The position numbers and the translations under genes are program-made. DNA of 64,000 nucleotides. Source: Haliclystus octoradiatus (taxonomy: Eukaryota > Cnidaria > Staurozoa > Stauromedusae > Haliclystidae). The notes beneath the pieces are model-generated. The model saw only the letters and a list, made by a program, of their open reading frames with translations. It searched no databases and had not been told where the DNA came from. Of the stretch, positions 24,395 through 34,797 are shown in pieces; position 1 is the first letter of the stretch, and each line of letters begins with the position of its first letter. The DNA is taken from the NCBI GenBank assembly GCA_916610825.1, contig OU744448.1, forward strand, positions 30,216,107-30,280,106, written 5' to 3'.

Positions 24395-25389
24395 TAGCCT
24401 GCGTGCAGACCCAAATCTTTTTTTATGATTAGTAGGGTCTGCGTAATATCGACAGAAAGCTTGCGCTGGACTGAATTAGGGGGAGTGGCAGAAACGTGAG
24501 AAATCTATTGTTTGTCTATTGTTCATCAGCCAATCGCTAGCGAGTTCTCCAAAACTAGAACCAGAACATGATTGGTCGATAAATATAAGTTCTTGACGCA
24601 TTCCTTTTCAAGTAAAACGTCGTTCTTCTTCGATAAAATCATTGGCTTGTGTTCGTTTTTCAGTTTTGTACGAGGGAGACCTCAGACTTTTTGTAATTAT
24701 GTTTGTAGTAAAATGAACATAGTGTATTGACGAAAACGATTTCTTGTTGTAATTATTAGTTTGCCTTTCACAGAGGACGGGACATGCTATTTTACTTGCA
24801 GCACCGGCCAACAAAGACTTGATTTCAAGATACTGAAATTTATTTGGATTGTGTTTCTGTTCGTCGTAAAAGCCAATTTGTCATGGGTAATATCGAAAGA
24901 ACAAATCATTGTATTAGATATAGAACGATTTAATCTCTGGATCTTGTTCACTGCGCCATGGCAATGGATTACAAAAATATTTCTTTACGAAAGACTAATT
25001 CTCATCATCGATGTCAATTATCGAGTTTCTTTGTGAAAAACAAATGCATTAAAAACATCAGCCAACTTAGATCGCTTCATATTGAACAGAAATAGTACGT
25101 TGTATGAAGTTAGTATTAATCATTTGAACGTGGTTATGAATCAACTCATTTTATTTCGTAAATAATAAGTGTCAATTTTGATTGTGAAAAGTTTTGTTAT
25201 TTACGAAAATCGGACTTGCAGAAATGCTGTTTATGACGCCGTCTGTAGTTGAACAACGCTGAACAGCAGGAGTTAAAGTGTAATGACGCTCCGCCACTCC
25301 CTCCAACTTCCGCCAAGCGCAAGCTTTCAGTCGATATTACGCAGACCCTACTAATCATAAAAAAAAGATTTGGGTCTGCGCGCAGGCTA
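24395..25389. mobile_element. 995-bp inverted-repeat element with 9-bp duplication (M9)
   Basis: Flanked by a perfect 9-bp duplication GCCGTGCTT (24386-24394 and 25390-25398). Termini TAGCCTGCGTGCAGACCC and GGGTCTGCGCGCAGGCTA extend as an inverted repeat of about 95 bp that includes GATTAGTAGGGTCTGCGTAA on both arms. Long TIRs and a 9-bp duplication suggest a Mutator-like non-autonomous element; this is inference. The interior has only short frames (for example 24761-25036 plus and 24608-24814 minus), with no recognisable transposase. The left edge lies 136 bp upstream of the MED17 start codon. Confidence 0.88.
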
Positions 25390-25399
25390 GCCGTGCTTG

Positions 25400-26365
25400 G
25401 GTCATCCGAAATAGGATGTTGTGTATTTTAAATGATCGGGTCATCCGAAATATAGCTTATAGGATATATCTGAACTACAGTGAAGTTTGATAAAACAAAA
25501 ATATATTTGATATCCCTCCTTAAGCCACTACCTTTCGACACAATGCATAAGTCCATGATTAGTCTACTCTATTTTATAAAATGGCTTGGAACAGAAATCA
25601 GCCGGAGTACGTTCGCATTTAAGACCATTTAAGATTACAAATCGTCGCACTTCTAAAAACTGACAGTATAGGCTACTGAATTGGGCACTTTTGAGTAGTT
25701 TTCAAATTTTAAGGGGCATTTCAGTCGTTTTTCAGTAGAATGAGAAGAAATTAGATGTAAGTGTCTATATATCAGCTATTGTACAATTTGTATTATAAAA
25801 CTTACGAAAATGGTTCGATCAATCTGATTGGTTTAGAGTTTGACACCAAATCACCATATCAAAACTTGGTTCGTAAACACAATCGATCTTACAATTCAAT
25901 CTTGATATCACGAAACTAATGCAGTCATACTCAGCCGATAATATATTGCAACGAAGCGGGCAACGAAGACCCGAATGAAGAATAAAAGATAAACGACCTG
26001 ATGGTGTAACTATAGTGTATACGATCTAAATCTAATGTATATACTGTTTTGACATATACCCAGAAAGTGGGACAGGAGCATTTTTATTATTCCAAGAATT
26101 CTTTGCCTGGTTTGAATGACTTTCCCTTTTTTGAGCCAAAATTTCTTGTCTTGAGCATTTTGCTTGGAACGATAAAAATTTTGCAACAAGAAGTATAATA
26201 TTCTTCTTTTTTCCTTTGTCTGTAAACATATTAATCAATAAATACATACATCGTAAGTTTTAAAAGTAGATACTGCATGACAGCGTTAATTGGAAGGAAG
26301 CACTAAAATCAATATTCTACATGATCCAAAAATACTATCTTCATGGACATAAGCTCCAGCATGTG
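25400..26365. other. No gene seen
   Basis: AT-rich sequence with short random frames. Just after the M9 element, TGTATTTTAAATGAT and GGGTCATCCGAAATA repeat locally, echoing the left flank of that element. Nothing else is recognisable. Confidence 0.5.
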
Positions 26366-27078
26366 ACTGACGAGCGCGAAATATCTAGGAGTCACATTCC
26401 GATCCGGCTTACGGTGGAGCGACCACATTGCGAACTGCCCATTACCAGCAAATCGAACGCTTGGATTTCTTCGAAGAAATTCTAATACATCATCAAAAAA
26501 TTTGAAAACACAGCCTAATATGCAGCTCACTACAGTTCGTCCACTCTTAAAGGGGCAAAATTGACCAATGGGCTCTGCGCGCTTATAGAGTCACGTGCGT
26601 TTTTGTCGTTTGCATTGTTTCTGTACCTGAAACCATGCTGAAACTTGAAATTTGAAGCCATGCTAAGCCATAACTGACATTGATCGATGAATTTACGCTA
26701 AGCTTAATTCAAGTTGAGCTCGTAGCGACCGCCGGTCAAGGGTTGCTCCATTAAAATATGCAGCCAGTGTATGGGACCCATGCTTGTTGACAGCAGAAAT
26801 TGAAAATATTGAAAAGGTGCAAAGAAGAGCAGCTCACAATGTAATAAATACGGTGGAGCACATGGCTTATGGCACAACTTTCTTTATCCTGGCAGAACTT
26901 CCTTTGTCACGGCAAAACCTTCCACAATGGCTTTGCATAAGTGCTATTACCGAATTGAAAAAATGGTAGCCAGTAGCTGCCAAATTTTAAACTCATTTGT
27001 AAATACAGTAGTGTCAATATATTTTATTGACCTTTAACAAGGAGTACGAAATTAAATGCACAAACAAACAAACAAAGC
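26366..27078 (+). pseudogene. LINE reverse-transcriptase C-terminal relic, split by a MITE
   Basis: Before 26547 the plus strand reads YLGVTFRSGLRWSDHIANC, then ANRTLGFLRRN and TTVRPLL; after 26754 it reads YAASVWDPCLLTAEIENIEK and VQRRAAHNV. These are the thumb-region motifs of jockey/CR1-type LINEs. The 200-bp element at 26551-26750 interrupts the frame. The 3' end is a short (CAAA)4 tail at 27058-27076. Some small frame damage follows VQRRAA. Confidence 0.8.
26551..26750. mobile_element. TTAA-site MITE, copy 1
   Basis: 200 bp from AGGGGCAAAATTGACC to CCGGTCAAGGGTTGCTCCA between TTAA (26547-26550) and TTAA (26751-26754). The sister copy at 42390-42588 shares termini and internal CGTGACT/GTAGCG blocks. 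TTAA duplication points to piggyBac-type mobilisation, by inference. Confidence 0.88.
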
Positions 27079-27433
27079 TTACTTGAAACTTTTGCCGTGA
27101 GAAAGAAAGTTTTTAGCCATGTGGGCCACTGTAAATAAATGATAAAAACACTTTGCATATCGTAAAATGTCCTTTATTTGCCGGTCAAAATGACAAAATA
27201 TATCATATCATATTATAAACAGCTTATATGAAGGAGACATCATTATTACCAATTTATTGAAAATGGCAACTTAATTGCAAGATCGTCGGGGGCAAAATTC
27301 AATTGTTATTGATGTACAAGATGCAGCATAACTTCTAGTTTCCATTGATAATGTAACTTACTTAATTTACTCTGTAACATAATTATTTTATTCATATTTT
27401 ACATATTTATTTATTATCCAGACAACTAAAATT

Positions 27434-29182
27434 TTAATTATTCCTGGATGACAACCTTTCCGGCAAAGTTCGGCTTCTTTGTAACTTCCTAGAAACACGT
27501 TTTGGATGAGTTGAAAGTTTTCTTGCTTTGGTAGTTATATTATTTATAGATGAGAAATATTCCCATGCATACAAAATACGATATATAATATATGTAATAA
27601 AAGTAGGGAATATAATTAACCAAACTATAGCCAAATCAATTTTCCATCGCATATAAAATGGTTTATTCAAATAATTAGATCTTAGAAATGACATATCTTT
27701 TAAATCTAATAACTGTTCGATATATTCTGTTGCAAGCATCGAAGCAGGTATTTTTCTTGATCGTAATATATTTGATGCTCTGTTCATATTTTTCTTATAT
27801 TTATCTTTTTTTTGTATATCATTGATAGCTTTAATGACTATCTCAGTATTTAAATGATGAATATTTAATATAATACCCATACCTTTGTCTTTTAATCGTG
27901 CAGCTGTTTCATATTGATCGCCAAACATTGGTATACATATCAATGGAATTGTATGATAGATAGCCTCGTATATACCTTTTACACCACAATGAGATAAGAA
28001 TATTTCAGTTTTTTTGAATCCAAGTAAATCATTTTGTGGAATCCAAGGACATATGATAACATGATCTTTGATAATAATACATTTCATTATCATATTATCC
28101 ATTAAAATGTTCGTAGTTTCAACATCATTAATTCCGAGTTTAATAGATATTAGTGATTGCATTTGTTCCAGATTAAAAGACCATATAACTGTCATTTCAA
28201 GATTAATAAAGGCCATTAAAATATTATTTAATTGATTTAAATCTTTGTTAAATGCTGGTACAGTACCAAATGATACAACTAAGATTCGTTCATATTGGCT
28301 TCTTTCGATAAGTAATAACCATGAGTCATTTAACTCATTTGCATTTTTAATAGTTAAAGGTCCAATGACTTTAATTTCCATTGACATAGGTACTGGAATA
28401 GCTAATGAATAATCGATTGGCAATAATATTAATTGTGTTCTTCTATCAACGCATTGCTGTAAAGTTTTTCCAATTTTCATAGATGAATATGAGTCAATAT
28501 AATATGCAGATAATATACTTAGACTTAATGAAAAACCATAATATGCTAAATGATTTATAGTTCTTTGTAAAAAATTCATATTTTCTGGCAAACCAATATC
28601 TTGTGAGATACTACCATATACATCTAAAGGATGTAAATTAGGGTCACAAAATATTGAATGATAGCTACCGTAAACACCACAACTAGTACCAAATGGACTT
28701 AATACAACCATAGATTTATTAAAATATTCACCTATAACTGCTGATGTCATTAATGAATTATCAGCTAATATTAAATCAGCATTTTTAATAGCAACACTAG
28801 ATGAATTATTTTCAATAAAACATTGTGAGATATATGATAAACTACGTATATAAAAGTTTAACCAAAATAGATCAAATGATTGACCATTATTTAATAATTC
28901 TTTAGCTTTATCTGATAATGAGATATTGCCTAATATAGAACAATCAATAATAATTTTATTACTATTATTATATTGTTGATGATATACCTCAGATGATAAA
29001 ATTAAATTTGTAATCATATGACCTTTTCGTTGTAGTTCATCTGCGATTATGTTGATTGCTTTGAAATGGCTATGCCATGGGTAAGATATAACAATGATAT
29101 TTGAACTTTGAAGTTCATTAAAACATATCAATAATATAGTACATAGAGCAATGCGAGACATTATGGCTTTATACCTTCTCAT
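27434..29182 (-). CDS. UDP-glycosyltransferase, membrane-anchored, intronless
   Basis: Transfers a sugar from a UDP donor to small lipophilic acceptors; animal UGTs act on the luminal side of the ER. 582 residues from the first Met; Met8 (ATG at 29161) gives a cleaner signal peptide (IALCTILLICF) and may be the true start. The N-terminal NIIVISYPWHSHF places the likely catalytic His at residue 39. Donor-binding region: SFGTVPAF (about 304-311), CPWIPQNDLLG (378-388), then the UGT signature from FLSHCG (395-400) to PMFGDQ (418-423). The family's usual THGG is SHCG here. A hydrophobic segment near 520-545 followed by a basic tail fits a type I membrane anchor; the tail is longer than usual. Codons are strongly A/T-ending. 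It lies head-to-head with the methyltransferase gene at 30081, 900 bp apart. Confidence 0.9.
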   Translation of the reverse strand: MRRYKAIMSRIALCTILLICFNELQSSNIIVISYPWHSHFKAINIIADELQRKGHMITNLILSSEVYHQQYNNSNKIIIDCSILGNISLSDKAKELLNNGQSFDLFWLNFYIRSLSYISQCFIENNSSSVAIKNADLILADNSLMTSAVIGEYFNKSMVVLSPFGTSCGVYGSYHSIFCDPNLHPLDVYGSISQDIGLPENMNFLQRTINHLAYYGFSLSLSILSAYYIDSYSSMKIGKTLQQCVDRRTQLILLPIDYSLAIPVPMSMEIKVIGPLTIKNANELNDSWLLLIERSQYERILVVSFGTVPAFNKDLNQLNNILMAFINLEMTVIWSFNLEQMQSLISIKLGINDVETTNILMDNMIMKCIIIKDHVIICPWIPQNDLLGFKKTEIFLSHCGVKGIYEAIYHTIPLICIPMFGDQYETAARLKDKGMGIILNIHHLNTEIVIKAINDIQKKDKYKKNMNRASNILRSRKIPASMLATEYIEQLLDLKDMSFLRSNYLNKPFYMRWKIDLAIVWLIIFPTFITYIIYRILYAWEYFSSINNITTKARKLSTHPKRVSRKLQRSRTLPERLSSRNN

Positions 29183-30080
29183 GAAAAATTATCCAAGTCA
29201 TTTGGAATGTTTCACTTGGTTAAAGCATGGTTAAAGGCCGTTAAAGACTTCGTTGAATGCTTCCTAAATATCTGCATGAGTAATTGGGATGCGTTTAAAT
29301 ATGATGATAATGATATTACATAGATGATAGATCACAAAGCTACATTATATGAATTAAGAACCTATTTCATCAGTCTTTTCCAGAGACAGATTTATACTGC
29401 GTTACACTCTCGCAAGCACATCTCCAGTGATTCCAATGAAGAGAAAAAGTTCAAAAGACATCAAAGATAATAGTTTGATTGTTATTCTCTTATCGGAATT
29501 GTATGAAGGAACAAACTTACGTAAGCCTATGTACCATGAAGGAAATTAGTACAAAAACAGAGGATTCACGCTAAATGGATTTGTAGAAAAGATGTTTTTA
29601 GCCGACAATACCCTTTGTTAGATGCTAGAGTAGTCAAACAATATCCATCGTTAATGGCAAGTGTTTATCAAACGGTATCTTGCTTGCGGTATCTTGCTTG
29701 AACGATGCAAATATTACAAAGAGGACAACGAAATGCAAAAAAAATTCATCATCTAGTCCAATTGATATCGTTAATGTAAATTATAAGTGCATTATTTACA
29801 TATATGTAGCACGAAATTGGTCATGTAATTAAAACATTGTTATGAATTATATGCTTATTGTAATTGATTAATTGTGAGATATAAGTGGATGGTTATGTGT
29901 TGAAAAAGAATAAGTATAAACAGACAATGTATGTAAGCATCAGAGAAATATAGGTTGAGTTTGTAGTTGCGTCGTGTTGGTGTTGAAACAAAGTTAGTAA
30001 GTTACAACTAAATTAAAACCAACTTTTATTTCTCCTCCTGCACCGGCTGATAGTCAACGTACAGGCTATATATATTCAGG
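29183..30080. promoter_or_regulatory. Shared divergent upstream region
   Basis: Non-coding DNA between the divergent start codons. Immediately before the plus-strand ATG is TATATATATTCAG, which reads as a splice acceptor, so the methyltransferase may have an upstream 5'UTR exon. A stretch near 29716-29780 (ACAAAGAGGACAACGAAAT, ATCTAGTCCAATTGATA) has a diverged copy at 37471-37530. No promoter element can be assigned with confidence. Confidence 0.35.
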
Positions 30081-30980
30081 ATGAATGCCAGAGTTAACAT
30101 TCCAAGTCATGAATGGTCAACAAAGGAGTACCATGAAGCATTTTCTTATTATTTATCTCAAAGTAATGAAACAGATTCCCGCTTAGAGTTGATTCGTAAA
30201 TGCTTGCTACCAAAACTTAAATCAAGTATTATTGCATCTGAAGACATAGTATTTCGTGTTCTGGCTATTGGTAGTGGAGATGGTTGGTTTGATTTGGAAA
30301 TTATAGAATTAATTCAAGAAATAATTCAGGAATCCAAAAAAGAGCATCGCATGACAATTGATTACGTTGTGGTTGAGCCTAATGAAGAACTTCTTAAGGA
30401 ATTTCAAAATAAAGTAAAAAATACTATTAATATATCATATGAATGGCATTTAAAAACATGTGAACAGTTTTTAAATATAGATGATTTTCAAACAAACAAA
30501 TTTGATTTAATCCATTCGATTCATAGTATTTATTACATTGATTTTCCATATGTAGAATTTGTTGAAAAATGTATTAGTCAGTTAAAACCTGATAATGGTC
30601 GGTTAGTATTTATGGCTAATACAGCTGACTGTAGTATCTGTCGCTTTTTAGAAAAATGTCATACAGTAAAGTTTTGGTTATCATCAATGAATTCAAAATA
30701 TTTTTGCCTTGATCAATTTATTGAGCAAGGAAAATCTGGTCACCTTAATTATATTGATTACCATGCTATAAATTACAAAGTAGATATAACAAGCATTATA
30801 AATAAAGAGAAAAATGGTGATGGACTTTTCAGTTTCTTAACAAATATTAATAATATGGCAACAACATTAGATGAAGAGAATTTCGTGAAATTATTTGAAG
30901 AATTAAAAAAAGAAACCATGCAAGACCTTGAAAATGGAAAATGGTATTTGGATTGCAAACAAGGAATTGTCATATATTAA
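30081..30980 (+). CDS. Histamine N-methyltransferase-like enzyme, intronless
   Basis: Class I SAM-dependent methyltransferase of the HNMT family, expected to be cytosolic; the acceptor could be histamine or another amine. 299 residues against 292 in human HNMT, and collinear throughout. EYHEAFSYYLSQSNE (16-30) matches the acceptor-binding start of HNMT, with Glu30 at the place of the histamine-contacting Glu28. VLAIGSGDGWFDLEII (near 62-77) is the SAM-binding glycine loop and VVEPNEELL is the acidic strand-2 motif. DLIHSIHSIYYIDFP corresponds to the DFIHMIQMLYYV block. Frame is intact and very AT-rich. The substrate is not proven. It lies divergent to the glycosyltransferase gene. Confidence 0.88.
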   Translation: MNARVNIPSHEWSTKEYHEAFSYYLSQSNETDSRLELIRKCLLPKLKSSIIASEDIVFRVLAIGSGDGWFDLEIIELIQEIIQESKKEHRMTIDYVVVEPNEELLKEFQNKVKNTINISYEWHLKTCEQFLNIDDFQTNKFDLIHSIHSIYYIDFPYVEFVEKCISQLKPDNGRLVFMANTADCSICRFLEKCHTVKFWLSSMNSKYFCLDQFIEQGKSGHLNYIDYHAINYKVDITSIINKEKNGDGLFSFLTNINNMATTLDEENFVKLFEELKKETMQDLENGKWYLDCKQGIVIY

Positions 30981-32020
30981 ACTTGAATAATGGAACGTTC
31001 TAGCAACTAGCTCCTTTCCATCCAATTATTTTGAGAATCTAAAGAAAATTTCTATTGCAAGTTCTTCCTTTTTCTTGTCTATCTTGTCTGCATGCCTCTG
31101 ATTTCTCTCTTTCTTCTCTTGCCTTTTATATGAAATACCCCCTTTAAACTAAATTGAATACATCGGCGCTTCTGTTTTTTCTACTAGGGGATGATGTAGG
31201 CGTTGTTAATAACTTCGTTGATGGACCTTCTCGTATCATTGCTGCATCTGCCCCATTTTCTTTTCGCTTCCTAGTTTCTCCACCTTCTGATCAGCCTGTT
31301 TCCGAATCTATACAGCCATAGCAAGCAACATGAAATTGTAGATGTATGCCCCTGGTTGCATGTCATTGAAATATCTTAGCATGTAAAAGAGAGATGCTTC
31401 AAACGTATGTACCCTAATAACTCACCCAATTCTCTATCAAAAAGTTCAAAATTAGTATCCTTCGAATCACTCTGTTATGATCTGCGTTTTTATTTGGCTT
31501 GCTATTTCATTTTCTATTTGTACTTTTCGTATCGAAACAAGATATATCTTTTCATTTTTCCGCGTCTGCAGTACATCATCGCTGCTATTGTTTGCGAGGG
31601 ATCTCCCCAATCAACCACGACCGCCCAGTGAAATCGCACATGCTCTTTCCAATCACACGGCTTTTTATTTGAAGCTGCAAGTTCACGGCTTTTGGTATTT
31701 TGTACGCGTAAACGTGGAAAAGCTATCGAATGATTCAAATGCAGAAATAATGCAATTTAATCTAACGTAATTTTAACTCTCCTCAAAGTAACCCAGCAAC
31801 GCGGGAGCCTTATTGCTAATACTATTATATAACACAGTTATTTTAAACATGTCTAAAAAGATAACTTACATCATTGACATCGTTAGTATCTTATTGTAGT
31901 ACTTAGGTCAACATGAAGATCGGTGCTTGTACTTTGACCCTGTGTTAATGGAGATGAAATGGGGAGAATTACTAATCATTATGTACAATTCAGTTATACG
32001 TTACTTTTTGTCTGATGTCA
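30981..32020. other. No gene seen
   Basis: About 1 kb downstream of the methyltransferase gene with pyrimidine-rich stretches (31040-31130) and only short overlapping frames. No repeat family was recognised. Confidence 0.5.
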
Positions 32021-33485
32021 GCTTTAGCAGCAGTCAGTTCCAGCGGCTTTAGATGTTTGATCTGAATGAGAAGTAGCAAAGGTGTCTGAGAAGGTAAAGT
32101 CCCACACTGCACATTTTCCATGGGACCAGGGGATCTGTGTGAGTCCAATAGTGCATTTCAGATCAGATTGACACAAGCCATGTGACTCAAGCATGGATGG
32201 TATTTCCGCCGACTCCATGGCACGTTTGATGATGCTACTGATAGCGCTATGTCTTGGTTATCTATCAGCGCTGAATTTACACAATAAACCATGCGTACCT
32301 TAGGGGTCGACTGTGACACCACATTTGCATGTATGGTGTTCGACATTATTCGATCCAAGACACAGAGCTGTGGTAAATACTAGCTGTGTTATCCAGGAAT
32401 AGACCAAGTGATGGTAATGATAAACAGGAAGGCCATGTCCCAGCCGTTTTTTCTCCTGTAGCCCGTAAGAGGCTGATACACCGATGATCAACCACTGATA
32501 AACAAAGTGTTTCTACAGCGAAGTCAACCAACGGTGTATTCCATTACTTTAAGCTGATGGAAGATGGTAATGGAGCTTCCTTGGACTTAATTTGCCATAG
32601 ATCAATTGCATTTCTCTCATGTGATATGTGCATGAGCCTGATGTTATATTTGATCTTTGAAAAATATCATTCACAAGTGGTACGGTCAATCTGCAAGAAG
32701 CAATAAAAGCTCATGCATGATAAGGCTATATCAGTTGGTTTTCTGGTATCAAGTCCACCAGATGAAATTGGTAGCAATAACTGTGCCCATTGTTCGTCTT
32801 CCAGGGAGACATTCAAGATTTTCTCGAGGCATCTTTTCAGTTAATTATCTAATCCTCAGTGAAGTCTCTACTATAATATTGGAGTAGCTACTAGCTAGAT
32901 GGCGATATAAGATACTAAGGTAAAAAGAAGCATGATGGGAATTTAAAAAGTTCAAGAGCTCGCATAATAGCTTCACTTCAGAAAGTTTATCAAGTAAAAT
33001 AGCTGATTGCCATGCTTTGTGTAACCCAAATCCAAGAATAGTTAGTTTCTCTTCTTCGATATTTTTGGGATTAGAAAGGATCAAATTAGCTACTTCAGTT
33101 CTATCTCCGAACTGGCATTTAGTTGACTACAAAAGGTTTGCCTTTTGAAGCAACTAGACGGATTGCCCCTTTGATATCACCATCCAAAAGTTTATTGGTT
33201 ATTGCCTTTTCCATGTTTTCCAAATCATTATTGATGTTGAGAATTCGACCTTTCCTTGGAAGTTATTCTGCTGTAGTCAATTCTCTGCGAGGAAACTCCC
33301 GTAATAATGCACTGACTTTTGAGCTCAGGGAAGTTTCTTTACCGTGGGACATATGATATTTCCCTCCTCTTTGACTAACGGAGAGACAAGATGAAGTGAA
33401 TGGAAATAGTTTATACCAATTGGCCGCAGAGTCCATGTTTTCCAGGACTTTATTAATGCTATCTGTCAAAACAGTTGCCATCCAT
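32020..33485 (-). pseudogene. Decayed reverse-transcribing element
   Basis: Minus-strand fragments in order from 33481 down: LENMEKAITNKL with DGDIKGAIRLVAS; WAQLLLPISSGGLDTRKPTD (about 32800-32740); HTCKCGVTVD (about 32330); GLCQSDLKC and IPWSHGKCAVWDFTFSDTFA (about 32150-32070). They resemble the central and C-terminal blocks of a common invertebrate retroelement polyprotein, including the EGDIKGAIRL, SLPxxxGGLG and PWxxGKxLVWDxT patterns as I recall them. Several frameshifts and stops break the frame. The clade is not assigned. Confidence 0.65.
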
Positions 33486-33745
33486 TGGGGTTTGTGAGAC
33501 TTTAGGGATCTTTCTTATAGTATATAGAAAATCTTTCCCCACTGCTAATTAATTCTCTTTAAAACATATTCAGCTTGTATTGTGCAATGATTCTCCGATT
33601 GTATTTAAATCAATAGTTCCTGTATTAAAAGATAATGCTGCACAGGTTTGACATTTCCAAGAAGTATTTGTCCATGCTTGACGCTTATAGAGATTTTCAA
33701 ACAATTTAGATGAAAGCACTGTTTCCAACTGTGACTAGACATAAA

Positions 33746-34145
33746 GGAGGATTAGCTCAGATGGCTCACATTTAGGAGGATTAGCCAGATGGCAGAACAA
33801 CCAAACTTCAGATCGATCATATCTGATCGACTGTGGTTCAAATCCCCCTCAGGTCAACTCAGCCTTGACTTTATCTGAAACATCAAATGAGTACCATCTG
33901 AGGATGGCGGATGGAATGGCCCAAAGGGAATTGCATTGTGAGTAGCTGTGGCGCATCGTTGCGCATTGACAAGCAAGACCTATCTGCCATGAAATCTGTT
34001 GAAATTGATCTGCAGTGTCGCGGCTGAGATCAACAAAGAGCGTTTAAAATCATTGCTCTCAGCCGAAAAAGCCACTCATCTAGAAATAGAGGAGCGGTAC
34101 GGGTGCCTTCGGTAGGGCGACGCCGTCTACATTACTTTACTTTAA
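33746..34145 (+). mobile_element. tRNA-headed SINE (family S1), with duplicated head
   Basis: The head carries an A-box-like TTAGCTCAGATGG and a B-box-like GGTTCAAATCC (about 33835). The body includes ACTTTATCTGAAACATCAAA, GAGTACCATCTGAGGATGG and GCGCATTGACAA, and the 3' end CGCCGTCTACATTACTTTA. The first 20 or so bases (GGAGGATTAG...ATGGC) occur twice, 28 bp apart. Other copies: 61598-61968, 39865-40110 and a 3' fragment at 57225-57385. Confidence 0.88.
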
Positions 34146-34248
34146 GACATAAAATTCTTTATTTGTTTGTAACGTTGGCAGATTTTGCAAATCAATCTAA
34201 GGTGAAATCTCATTGATCAATGATCATTGCGGTGCTTATTAAATTATC

Positions 34249-34293
34249 TTCTGGTTCCCAAGAGTTATAACCTATAACTCTTGGGAACCAGAA
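34249..34293. repeat. Perfect 45-bp palindrome
   Basis: Arms of 21 bp (TTCTGGTTCCCAAGAGTTATA and its exact reverse complement) around a 3-bp centre ACC. No mismatch. It is not part of any repeat family recognised here. Confidence 0.97.
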
Positions 34294-34735
34294 AACTTAT
34301 AGCTGTTGTTGTACACCCTGTCCATTTTACTAAGAATTCTTTCTTTCCATTTACATTTCTAGATTCTAAAGCTTTGTTGACAGTAAAGGCTCTTCTATCC
34401 ATAGTATGTGCATAGAGTCGCTTCCACCGTCACGAAGATAACCAATATGGGATCGTTCTACACAACGGGGAAGGGGGTACCGAAGAGATCGGGGGTGGGT
34501 AAACTAGATTTTGACATGAATTTTTGCTAGGTTCTGATTGATGAAAAGGGAGGGGGTAATTTTTTTTGACCTTTCATAAAATATTGAATTTGTTCAAAAA
34601 TTATTCAAGAAAATAAAAATAGATAATGAGAATAATATTAAATAAGAAAATCCAAAATTAAAGTTACTCCTCCCGCTGTTGATTGGAGAATAATCCAATG
34701 TGTCCTGGGAATCAGATTATTCCTCGTGAGTTATG

Positions 34736-34760
34736 ATTTGATTTGATTTGATTTATTCGT
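34736..34760. repeat. (GATTT)n, 3' tail of the LINE relic
   Basis: Four to five GATTT units; on the minus strand this is an (AAATC)n tail directly after the LINE 3' end. Confidence 0.75.
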
Positions 34761-34797
34761 CATATAAAATATAACAAGCAAATACAGGGGATTAAAT

